Shown here one piece after another: positions 15,979 through 22,361 of a stretch of DNA of 22,361 nt. The translations under genes were made by a program, and so were the position numbers. The notes under the pieces are model-generated. The model did no database searches and was not told the origin of the DNA. It worked only from the letters and a program-made list of their open reading frames with translations. Location: assembly GCA_023428265.1 (NCBI GenBank), contig JAEYYW010000050.1:1-22361 (forward strand), in the 5' to 3' direction. Within the stretch, counting starts at the first letter, position 1. Each line of letters begins with the position of its first letter. This DNA comes from Bacillota bacterium. GTDB lineage: Bacteria > Bacillota > Clostridia > Christensenellales > UMGS416.

Positions 15979-16016
15979 GGCCTGCGGCGGTTTGGCGGAA
16001 GCTACCGCCGCAGGCC
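15979..16016 (+). promoter_or_regulatory. Intercistronic stem-loop between binding-protein and ATPase genes
   Basis: GGCCTGCGGCGGT (15979-15991) and ACCGCCGCAGGCC (16004-16016) form a perfect 13-bp, GC-rich stem around a 12-base loop, 22 bases after the binding-protein stop codon. No T-run follows, so it is not a normal terminator. It probably protects the upstream mRNA from 3' decay or partly attenuates transcription, giving more binding protein than ATPase and permease (inference). Confidence 0.7.
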
Positions 16017-16090
16017 AAATGATATCAGGGCCTTTGGGAAAGGCTGTCTGCGGCGACTCACAGACCATCTGCAAATCCACTGGAGGGGGG

Positions 16091-17638
16091 ATGACCCACT
16101 TGAACGATTTCATTCTGGAGATGAAGTCGATCACCAAAATCTTCCCGGGCGTAAAGGCGCTTGATAACGTGACACTGAGCGTGAAGCAGGGCGAGATCCA
16201 CGCATTGATCGGTGAAAACGGCGCAGGGAAGTCCACACTGATGAATGTCTTAAGCGGCGTATACCCGCATGGTTCCTATTCGGGAGAGATCGTGTATGAA
16301 GGCAAGCCCGTCACCATCCGGCATATTTCCGACAGTGAACGGCTGGGCATCACCATCATCCATCAGGAGTTGGCACTGATCCCCAACCTTACGATAGGAG
16401 AAAACATCTACCTTTGCAACGAACGATCCGAAAATGGCGTGATCAACTGGGACGAGACACACACCAGATCTGCTGCACTGCTGCAGAAAGTCGGGCTGTA
16501 TGAAAACACGCACACACTGGTGCGCAACATCAGCGTGGGCAAACAGCAACTGGTGGAAATCGCAAAAGCGCTTTCACGGGAAGTGAAACTGCTGATCCTG
16601 GATGAACCCACCGCCTCGCTGAACGAAGCCGAATCCAACAACCTTCTGAACCTCATGCTGGACCTGAAAAAGGAAGGCATCACCTGCATCCTGATCTCCC
16701 ACAAACTCAAAGAGGTTACCAAGGTGGCCGATACGATCACTGTCATTCGTGACGGCGCCGTGATCATGACGCTGGACAAAGACTCCGGTGATATCACCGA
16801 AGACAACATCATCCGCGGCATGGTGGGCCGGAAGCTGGTGGACCGCTATCCCAAGAGAACGCCAAACATCGGCGAGGTGGCATACTCCGTGAAGGACTGG
16901 AGTGTGTATGACCCGATGATCACCGACAAGCAGGTGATCCGCAACATCAGCTTTGATGTGAAAAAAGGCGAGATTCTGGGTTTCGCCGGCCTGATGGGGG
17001 CCGGCCGCACAGAGCTTATGATGAGCATCTTCGGCAAGTCATATGGCAAACGCATCACCGGCCATGTTTATAAGGACGGCAAGGAAATCGCGGTGAACAC
17101 CGTGAGCCGAGCTGTGCAGCACGGCATCTCCTACGCCACGGAGGACCGAAAAACCAGCGGCCTGATCCTGCAGAACGATGTGCGTGAAAACATCACGCTG
17201 GCCGGGTTGCGCAGGGTCGCGCAAAACAGCGTGGTCAACAACGACCTGGAAATCCAGGTGGCAAAGGAATACTGCCAGAAGCTGAATGTGAAGACGCCCA
17301 GCATCTTTCAGAAATGCGTCAACCTCTCCGGAGGCAACCAGCAGAAGGTCGTGCTGAGCAAATGGATCTTCACGGAGCCCGACCTGTTGATCCTCGATGA
17401 ACCCACCCGCGGCATTGACGTGGGCGCAAAATACGAAATCTACACAATCATGAACCAGCTCGTTTCCGAAGGCAAATCCGTGATCTTCATTTCCTCGGAA
17501 ATGCCTGAGCTGCTGGGCATGTGCGACAGGATCTACGTGATGAACGAGGGCAGAATCGCGGGCGAGCTCATCGGTGCGGAAATCTCACAGGAAGCCATTA
17601 TGAAATGCATCATGCAGAGCAACAGGGAGGCCGTGTAA
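16091..17638 (+). CDS. mmsA: MmsA/GguA-type sugar ABC transporter ATP-binding protein (two ATPase domains)
   Basis: 515 residues with two ABC domains in tandem. Domain 1 has Walker A G41-ENGAGKST, signature ISVGKQQ (147-153) and Walker B LLILDEPTASL (D171, E172). Domain 2 has the degenerate Walker A GLMGAGRTE, signature LSGGNQQK and Walker B LLILDEPTRGIDVGAK. The asymmetric pattern is normal for the XylG/MglA/GguA family. Segments such as GSYSGEIVYEG and the HQELALIPNL Q-loop region match the ChvE-GguA-GguB multiple-monosaccharide group well. It powers sugar import together with the next gene product. The frame is open from 15992, but ATG 16091 is preferred because GGAGGGGGG immediately precedes it and the domain begins normally. 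The stop codon overlaps the permease start (TAATG). Confidence 0.93.
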   Translation: MTHLNDFILEMKSITKIFPGVKALDNVTLSVKQGEIHALIGENGAGKSTLMNVLSGVYPHGSYSGEIVYEGKPVTIRHISDSERLGITIIHQELALIPNLTIGENIYLCNERSENGVINWDETHTRSAALLQKVGLYENTHTLVRNISVGKQQLVEIAKALSREVKLLILDEPTASLNEAESNNLLNLMLDLKKEGITCILISHKLKEVTKVADTITVIRDGAVIMTLDKDSGDITEDNIIRGMVGRKLVDRYPKRTPNIGEVAYSVKDWSVYDPMITDKQVIRNISFDVKKGEILGFAGLMGAGRTELMMSIFGKSYGKRITGHVYKDGKEIAVNTVSRAVQHGISYATEDRKTSGLILQNDVRENITLAGLRRVAQNSVVNNDLEIQVAKEYCQKLNVKTPSIFQKCVNLSGGNQQKVVLSKWIFTEPDLLILDEPTRGIDVGAKYEIYTIMNQLVSEGKSVIFISSEMPELLGMCDRIYVMNEGRIAGELIGAEISQEAIMKCIMQSNREAV

Positions 17639-18927
17639 TGGATACTCTCATCAGACTGATTAAAAACAACATCCGGCAATACACCATGACGATCGCGTTG
17701 GTCTTCGCGATGATCCTTTTTGGAATCCTGACCGGCGGCACGCTTCTTGTGCCCCAAAACATCACCAACCTGATCCTGCAGAATGCCTATGTGTTTATCC
17801 TGGGCATCGGCATGATGATCCTGCTGATCAACGGCGGCAACATCGATCTTTCCGCAGGGTCTGTGGTTGCCTTCATTGGCGCGGTGGTCGGTATCTTGTT
17901 GATCGAGATGCATTGGCCGATATGGCTTGGCATTCTGGTGGCCCTGGTCATCGGCGCCGTCATCGGCGCTTGGCAGGGTTACTGGATCGCCTATATCCGG
18001 GTGCCCGGCTTCATCGTCACATTGGCAGGCATGCTGTTATTCCGCGGGCTTACGCTCACCATCACCAAAGGTGGAACCATCGCACCGTTCAGCGAATCTT
18101 TCACGAAAATCTCCATGGGTTTCGTGCCGGATTACATTGGGAACGCACCCGTGATGAAACCGGAGCAGTTCACAAGCCTGTTCTATCGCATCTCCCATCC
18201 TGAGACCTATAACTATGTGGCCATTGTGCTGGGGGTGCTGATCGTGGCTGCCTATATCTTCCTTCAGGTGAGGAGCAGGAAAAACAAGCAGAAATTCCTG
18301 ATCGAGACTCCGCCGCAGCCGCTGTTCATCGCGCAGCTGGCAATTGCATCCGTGGCGATTCTGGTGTTCTTCATGTGGTTGGCTCTGTATGAGGGGCTGC
18401 CCATCATCTTCATCATCATGGGCTTGCTTGTGTTGGGCTATCAATTCTATTTGACCAAAACGGTGCCCGGCAGACACATCTATGCAATGGGAGGCAACGA
18501 GAAAGCGGCAAAGCTTTCCGGTGTAAACACCAACAAAGTGTTGTTCCTCAGCTATGTGAACATGGGCGTGCTTGCCGCCGTGGCAGCGATTGCCACAGCC
18601 TCACGTCTGGTCGCGGCATCCCCGATCGCAGGTAAGGATTATGAGTTTGACGCGATCACTGCATGCTTTGTGGGCGGTGCGTCCATGTATGGCGGCGCGG
18701 GCACGGCAGTGGGCGCAATCATCGGTGCGTTGTTTATGGGTGTGCTCAACAACGGCATGTCCATCCTCGGTTACAACACAGACGTGCAAAGCATCCTGAA
18801 GGGCTTTGTGTTGCTGCTGGCTGTGGCTGTGGATATCTACTCCAAGTCCAGGTCGCAGTCTGCGGGGCTGCCGTTGGGCGTCAACAGGTTGAAGATCCCG
18901 AAAATCGGCAGCTCGGCAAACAAGTAG
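17638..18927 (+). CDS. mmsB: MmsB/GguB-type sugar ABC transporter permease
   Basis: 429 residues with about 10-11 hydrophobic segments, of the ribose/xylose-type permease family (BPD_transp_2). Typical features are LINGGNIDLSAGSVVAF, the RVPGFIVTLAGMLLFRGLTL segment, AMGGNEKAAKLSGVN before the last helices and GGASMYGGAGTAVGAI near the C-terminus. The extra hydrophobic insertion around residues 195-280, longer than in RbsC, is usual for GguB-like proteins. It forms the membrane channel for the sugar presented by the 14872 protein. The start ATG 17638 shares one base with the ATPase stop codon and has AGGGAGG 7 bases upstream; the longer frame from 17521 would overlap the ATPase and is not used. 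It is the last gene of the operon, followed by a bidirectional terminator. Confidence 0.93.
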   Translation: MDTLIRLIKNNIRQYTMTIALVFAMILFGILTGGTLLVPQNITNLILQNAYVFILGIGMMILLINGGNIDLSAGSVVAFIGAVVGILLIEMHWPIWLGILVALVIGAVIGAWQGYWIAYIRVPGFIVTLAGMLLFRGLTLTITKGGTIAPFSESFTKISMGFVPDYIGNAPVMKPEQFTSLFYRISHPETYNYVAIVLGVLIVAAYIFLQVRSRKNKQKFLIETPPQPLFIAQLAIASVAILVFFMWLALYEGLPIIFIIMGLLVLGYQFYLTKTVPGRHIYAMGGNEKAAKLSGVNTNKVLFLSYVNMGVLAAVAAIATASRLVAASPIAGKDYEFDAITACFVGGASMYGGAGTAVGAIIGALFMGVLNNGMSILGYNTDVQSILKGFVLLLAVAVDIYSKSRSQSAGLPLGVNRLKIPKIGSSANK

Positions 18928-18945
18928 CAAGATAACCGCTTACTT

Positions 18946-18974
18946 AAAAACAAGGCCCGCAGGGGCCTTGTTTT
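18946..18974. terminator. Bidirectional rho-independent terminator
   Basis: CAAGGCCC (18951-18958) and GGGCCTTG (18963-18970) form an 8-bp stem with a 4-base loop, flanked by AAAAA on the left and TTTT on the right. It ends the transporter operon on the plus strand and the converging minus-strand operon that stops at 19022. Confidence 0.85.
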
Positions 18975-19021
18975 CATTCATCCATGCACAGTTCACCGCC
19001 CATTGCCTGGCGGGCACTCCC

Positions 19022-19621
19022 CTATCGGATCAACTGTGTTTCCGCTTTCTCAATCTTGTCAAGCACATCACGCATCAAAGCCGCCTCAGCGCTGCCTTCG
19101 GCCAACGCACCGGCTTCCACCAGCACTTCAAGTTGTGTGCGGGCCGCATCCAGCAGCCCTGCCGCCTGCTGGCCATTGGCCCGGAAGGCTTTTTCAGCGC
19201 TTTCGGCGGCAGCCAGCCGGGCAGCGATTCCATCCAGCCTGCGCTCCATGGCCGCGGCGCTGTTTCTGCCGGCACCGCCCCCGCTTGCTTCAGGCGCCAG
19301 CTTTTCCGCACGCTCGCAGAGGCCGTCATACCGCCTGGCAGGGCCACGGGCAAACAACACCGCTCCCGCGGCCAGCACGCAAGCAGAGACAATCGTGTCA
19401 GCCAGCATGCCCAAATCAAAATTGGATATCAGGATGGAAGCAAAGTTCTGCCCGATGTTGGCCAGCAACTCCCGCGCCGTGCCCATCATATCCGGCACCC
19501 CATCAACCTGGAGAATGCCGATTTGCCTCAGGATAATCCATGAGCTGCCAGCCAACACCCTGATGACGGTGGCCGTCAGCAAATATGCCGCTATGAACCG
19601 GAGCATCAGATTTCTTCGCAT
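19022..19621 (-). CDS. Small two-TM protein with C-terminal coiled coil, family unknown
   Basis: 199 residues, not recognised. Two hydrophobic segments (about 8-30 and 68-92) enclose a short loop with DGVPDMMGTARELLANIGQ. After residue 95 the chain is Ala/Glu/Arg-rich and helical (AAMERRLDGIAARLAAAESA and following), with coiled-coil character and a predicted cytosolic location. It follows the VanS-like kinase gene by 9 bases, has GAGG 7 bases before ATG 19621 and is the last gene before the shared terminator, so it is probably co-transcribed with the two-component system. It may be an accessory to the kinase or part of a cell-envelope response (inference). The reading frame and ribosome binding site support a real gene. 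Confidence 0.7.
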   Translation of the reverse strand: MRRNLMLRFIAAYLLTATVIRVLAGSSWIILRQIGILQVDGVPDMMGTARELLANIGQNFASILISNFDLGMLADTIVSACVLAAGAVLFARGPARRYDGLCERAEKLAPEASGGGAGRNSAAAMERRLDGIAARLAAAESAEKAFRANGQQAAGLLDAARTQLEVLVEAGALAEGSAEAALMRDVLDKIEKAETQLIR

Positions 19622-19630
19622 GGCATCCTC

Positions 19631-20728
19631 TTACTTCGCAGTTTCGTCGGGCAGCTGGATTGTGAACACTGTGCCATTCGGCCCGCTGTCCGCGGCAATC
19701 GTGCCTCCATGCATCTGCACGATGCTGGCCGCAATTGCGAGCCCCAGGCCTGTCCCGCCGGTCTGCCGGGATCGTGACTGCTCCACACGGTAAAATCTCT
19801 GAAAAATGTGGGGAAGCGCCTCCGGGGGAATGGCAGGCCCATAGTTGGTCACAGTCAATACGGCAGCTCCGGGAGCAGACCGCACGGCCACATCCACATA
19901 GACGCCTTCAGAGCCATATTTCACCGCGTTGTTCAGCAGATTCTCCAGCAGCCGGTGGAGGAGCTCGCCATCAGCCCATAGCATGAGCCGGTCGCCGGGG
20001 ACGGAAGTCCGGCACACCATGCCTGCCTGATCAAAAACGGGGTAAAGCTCCTCCACGATCTGCCCCACCAGCTCATTGAGGTTGATGTTCTGCCGGTTCA
20101 GTTGATATCCGCTGTAGTTCACTTTGGTATATTCAAACAACTCGTCGATCAACACTTGCAGCCGCAGCGCCTTTTTGTGGGCGATGGCGGCGAAACGCTC
20201 CAACTCCTCATCGCTGTGATGGGCGCGGTCCATCAAAAGCCCCTGAAAGCCGATGATTGAGGTGAGCGGCGTGCGCAGGTCGTGCGACACGCTGGTGATC
20301 AGGTCACGCTTGGCCTGCTCGGCCTGGCGCTCCTCATCAATGCTCTGCTTCAGCTTGCCAGCCATATTGTTGATGGTTGCTGCCAGGTAGCCGATCTCAT
20401 CGGAGGAGTTCACTTCAATGCGCGTTTCCAGCTTGCCCTGCTCCATTTTTCTCACACCGGCGATGATGCGGTTGATGCGCTGAATGCTCCGCCTTGTGAG
20501 CAGAAAGAAGGTGATGACAAAGAGCACCAGCGCAAAGCCAATCACAAGAAACTGCTCATTCGTTCTGCTCCGGATGATGCTAAACAAACTCCTGGCCAGG
20601 CTCAGCTGGTCGTTGAGCCGGACTGCAAACAGATACAGCAAAAATGTGACGGCCAGGGCAGCCGCCGCCGCGGCCATCATGGCGGCAACCAGCTTGACAC
20701 TGAGGCTGTTAACGACCGGTTTTCGCAA
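19631..20728 (-). CDS. VanS-like sensor histidine kinase (probable TTG start)
   Basis: 365 residues from TTG 20728. TM1 about 13-36, TM2 about 59-78, with only a short outer loop of about 22 residues between them; a HAMP domain (79-130) follows, then HisKA with H149 (TSVSHDLRTPLTS), the N-box LLENLLNNAVKYG, a G1-like TNYGPAIP in which the usual Asp is Asn, F-box FQRFYRVEQSRSR and G2 GGTGLGLAIA. The NxG form of G1 is also common among VanS-like kinases. The short outer loop suggests sensing within the membrane or through a partner. The frame is open to 20932, but upstream sequence is the regulator gene in another frame. TTG 20728 has GGGGAG and GTGGGG upstream and overlaps the regulator by 20 bases; ATG 20680 is the alternative but has no ribosome binding site. 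Confidence 0.88.
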   Translation of the reverse strand: MRKPVVNSLSVKLVAAMMAAAAAALAVTFLLYLFAVRLNDQLSLARSLFSIIRSRTNEQFLVIGFALVLFVITFFLLTRRSIQRINRIIAGVRKMEQGKLETRIEVNSSDEIGYLAATINNMAGKLKQSIDEERQAEQAKRDLITSVSHDLRTPLTSIIGFQGLLMDRAHHSDEELERFAAIAHKKALRLQVLIDELFEYTKVNYSGYQLNRQNINLNELVGQIVEELYPVFDQAGMVCRTSVPGDRLMLWADGELLHRLLENLLNNAVKYGSEGVYVDVAVRSAPGAAVLTVTNYGPAIPPEALPHIFQRFYRVEQSRSRQTGGTGLGLAIAASIVQMHGGTIAADSGPNGTVFTIQLPDETAK

Positions 20729-21419
20729 ACTTATACCCCACTCCCCATACGGTAATGATGAATTTCGGAGCCCTCGGGTTTTCCTCGATCTTTTCGCGGA
20801 TCTTGCGGATGTGCACCATGACAGTGTTGTTGGACTGGAAATATTTCTCCTTCCAAACCCTCTCAAACAACTCTTCGGCGCTGAACACCCGGCCCCGGTT
20901 GGAGGCCAGCAGCAGCAACACCTCAAACTCAAGGTGGGTCAATGTGACCGGCTGACCATACAGCGTTACGCTGTGCTCCTCCGGGTTGATCTCCAAACCT
21001 TCCGCGCGGATGACGGACGGTTCCTGCTGGCGGGCCGGCGGCGTGTTCAGATAAAGATAACGCCGAAGCTGTGACTTCACCCGGGCAATGAGCTCCATCG
21101 GGGTGAAAGGTTTCGTCAGATAGTCGTCGGCGCCGGAGCTCAGCCCCACCACCTTGTCAATGTCTTCGCTGCGGGCACTGAGCATGATGATCGGGATGTT
21201 CATCTTCCGCCGGATCTCCTGACAGGCGGTGAATCCATCCATGCCGGGCATCATCACATCCAGCAGCACCAGTTCAAAGGTGCGCTGCTCCAGTAGGCTG
21301 AGAGCCTCCTGGGCTGTGGGTGCCTTGACAACATGATAACCCTCACCGGTCAGATGCACCTCCAGAAGGTCAGCAATCTCCGGTTCATCATCCACAATGA
21401 GTATTGAGATTTGTTCCAT
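20709..21419 (-). CDS. VanR-like OmpR-family response regulator
   Basis: 236 residues. The receiver domain (1-120) has D10-D11-E12, phosphoacceptor D54 (LLDVMMPGMDGF), the S81 region and K103. The C-terminal winged helix (about 135-230) has LTHLEFEVLLLLASNRGRVF, FERVWKEKYFQSNNTVMVHI and the final ITVWGVGYKF strand. It forms a pair with the overlapping kinase. ATG 21419 is used rather than 21449 because GGGGAG lies 6 bases upstream and the receiver begins normally. A candidate extended -10 promoter inside a nested inverted repeat precedes it. The neighbouring D-Ala-D-Ala carboxypeptidase suggests a cell-wall role (inference). Confidence 0.93.
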   Translation of the reverse strand: MEQISILIVDDEPEIADLLEVHLTGEGYHVVKAPTAQEALSLLEQRTFELVLLDVMMPGMDGFTACQEIRRKMNIPIIMLSARSEDIDKVVGLSSGADDYLTKPFTPMELIARVKSQLRRYLYLNTPPARQQEPSVIRAEGLEINPEEHSVTLYGQPVTLTHLEFEVLLLLASNRGRVFSAEELFERVWKEKYFQSNNTVMVHIRKIREKIEENPRAPKFIITVWGVGYKFAKTGR

Positions 21420-21430
21420 ACACACGCTCC

Positions 21431-21478
21431 CCGCCTGCATACACTTCATGGTTAATTATAACATGAACCGGCAGGCGG
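21431..21478. promoter_or_regulatory. Nested inverted repeat over the VanR-like operon promoter
   Basis: Outer arms CCGCCTGC (21431-21438) and GCAGGCGG (21471-21478) are perfect 8-base inverted repeats. Inside them TTCATG (21445-21450) and CATGAA (21462-21467) pair, and GTTA/TAAC (21451-21454 and 21459-21462) almost continue the inner stem. The whole 48 bases enclose the candidate -10. No T-run follows on either strand, so an operator is likelier than a terminator. Confidence 0.55.
21455..21463 (-). promoter_or_regulatory. Candidate extended -10 promoter of the VanR/VanS-like operon
   Basis: On the minus strand TGTTATAAT is a perfect extended -10 (TGnTATAAT), 36 bases before the regulator start at 21419. 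No recognisable -35 hexamer is present, which would fit activation by a regulator bound at the surrounding inverted repeat. Confidence 0.55.
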
Positions 21479-21505
21479 CAGCGCTTTGGATTTATACCGG
21501 GTCTG

Positions 21506-22361
21506 TCACCGCAGCGAAAGACCCCATTGCAGCAGCGCTGAGGAGTCACTCCAGACCGCGTCCTGCGTGCTGTCCATCACAACGGCCAGCACACTGCCGC
21601 CACGATCCTCGGCAGAACTCACCAGGCAATAACCCGACTGGCTGGTGTGCCCGGTCTTTACGCCTGTGCAGCGGCTGAAAAAGCAGGGGCTGGAGTCATC
21701 AATCAACTCATTGGTGTTTTGCAGCACGCGGCTGCGGGTGACGGATTTTCCGTTTTCGCTCTTCACGGTGATGTCCGGAAGCGCGTATCGCCTGGTCGCC
21801 ACAATGTCCCGGAATTCATCGTGGGTCATCGCCTGGCGGGCGATACGGGCCATATCCCCCGCTGTGGTGTAATGCTCGTCGTCGTGGAAACCGTCCGGGT
21901 TCACAAAGTGGGAATGAGTCGCGCCCAGCTCTTTGGCCCGGTCGTTCATGCGCTGCACAAACAGGCTCACCGCCTCAGGAGCCTCCATCCGGCTGTCACC
22001 GGCGATTTTACGGCCCGTATAGGCGGCTATGACATAGGCGGCATCGTTGCCGGAGGGGATCAGCAAAGCGTGCAGCAAATCGCCAAGCGTCAGTTTCTCG
22101 CCATAGCGAAGGCCTGCGCTGCTGGAACCGGGCTTTGGCATGTTTGCCTCATCACCCACCCGTATCACATCTGAGAGCGTGCCATATTCCAACGCCAGCA
22201 GTGCGGTGAGCACCTTGGTGGAGCTGGCCGGATACCGCTTTTCATCGGCAGCCAGCGCATAAAGCACCTTCCCCTGATCATCGAGAAGCACAGCGCTGCG
22301 CGCCGCCAACGGTTCGGCAAAGCCGCCCGCTTGCCCCACTTCAGTGATCGCCGGGTTCGTA
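21506..22361 (-). CDS. Serine D-alanyl-D-alanine carboxypeptidase, DacF/PBP5-like (5' end outside window)
   Basis: The frame is open to the right edge, so the signal peptide and start lie outside; GTG 22339 is only an internal codon. About 285 residues are visible with all three catalytic motifs: the nucleophile motif S-S-T-K in RYPASSTKVLTA, S-G-N in IPSGNDAAYV, and K-T-G in GVKTGHTSQSGY. These enzymes remove the terminal D-Ala from peptidoglycan pentapeptides outside the cell. The protein ends soon after the peptidase domain (ALLQWGLSLR) and lacks the C-terminal PBP5 beta domain and amphipathic anchor common in DacA/DacF, so it may be a secreted short form. It lies 86 bases upstream of the VanR-like regulator on the same strand, so read-through is possible, although that operon has its own candidate promoter. 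Confidence 0.92.
   Translation of the reverse strand, partial: TNPAITEVGQAGGFAEPLAARSAVLLDDQGKVLYALAADEKRYPASSTKVLTALLALEYGTLSDVIRVGDEANMPKPGSSSAGLRYGEKLTLGDLLHALLIPSGNDAAYVIAAYTGRKIAGDSRMEAPEAVSLFVQRMNDRAKELGATHSHFVNPDGFHDDEHYTTAGDMARIARQAMTHDEFRDIVATRRYALPDITVKSENGKSVTRSRVLQNTNELIDDSSPCFFSRCTGVKTGHTSQSGYCLVSSAEDRGGSVLAVVMDSTQDAVWSDSSALLQWGLSLR

Noticed and set aside
15979..16016. Reading the intercistronic hairpin as a terminator
   Set aside because: No T-run follows (AAATGATATC instead), and the ATPase and permease genes clearly belong to the same transporter.
14797..16236. 479-codon minus-strand frame opposite the ABC binding protein and ATPase
   Set aside because: It lies antisense to two well-recognised genes with ribosome binding sites and domain motifs; the translation is His/Gly/Val-rich as expected from GC-biased antisense codons and matches no family.

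Overview
The window looks like chromosomal DNA of a GC-rich member of the Bacillota, probably Clostridia-like. The evidence is strong GGAGG-type ribosome binding sites, lipoprotein-type solute-binding proteins, a YesM/YesN two-component pair with a membrane-anchored sugar sensor, a VanR/VanS-like pair and a TelA operon. The genus cannot be named from sequence alone. No rRNA, tRNA, CRISPR, insertion sequence or phage gene was seen.

Layout. (A) 1-1188, minus: the first 396 residues of a GH94/GT36-like protein that runs off the left edge. (B) 4990-1368, minus: a three-gene operon of a two-TM coiled-coil membrane protein, a membrane-anchored protein joining a solute-binding-like region to a VWA domain, and TelA; it has an extended -10 promoter and a clear terminator. 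(C) 9196-5286, minus: a catabolic operon of an enolase-superfamily sugar-acid dehydratase, a degenerate SDR, an apparently intact SDR and an RraA-like lyase, ending in a terminator. (D) 14609-9352, minus: a membrane-anchored sugar-binding sensor, a YesM-like kinase, a YesN/AraC-type regulator and a second XylF-like binding protein. (E) 14872-18927, plus, divergent from D: a ChvE/MmsA/MmsB-type multiple-monosaccharide ABC transporter, ending in a bidirectional terminator. (F) 22361-19022, minus: a 5'-truncated D-Ala-D-Ala carboxypeptidase, a VanR-like regulator, a VanS-like kinase and a small two-TM coiled-coil protein. No gene-free stretch exceeds 300 bases; the longest are 4991-5285 (promoter, repeat, terminator) and 14610-14871 (divergent regulatory region).

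How the parts may work together (inference). An extracellular sugar is sensed by the anchored binding protein, kinase and regulator. These control uptake of the unphosphorylated sugar by the ABC transporter. Operon C would then process it oxidatively: SDR oxidation, enolase-type dehydration of the sugar acid and RraA-like cleavage. No sugar kinase or isomerase lies in the window. The most unusual points are the SDR that has lost its catalytic Asn, Tyr and Lys beside an intact SDR, the possible non-phosphorylative pathway ending in an RraA-type lyase, the solute-binding/VWA/TelA module, two ATTTTCTAYAG repeats 74 bases apart in the divergent promoter region, a 13-bp intercistronic hairpin after the transporter binding-protein gene, and a 48-base nested inverted repeat over the VanR-like promoter.
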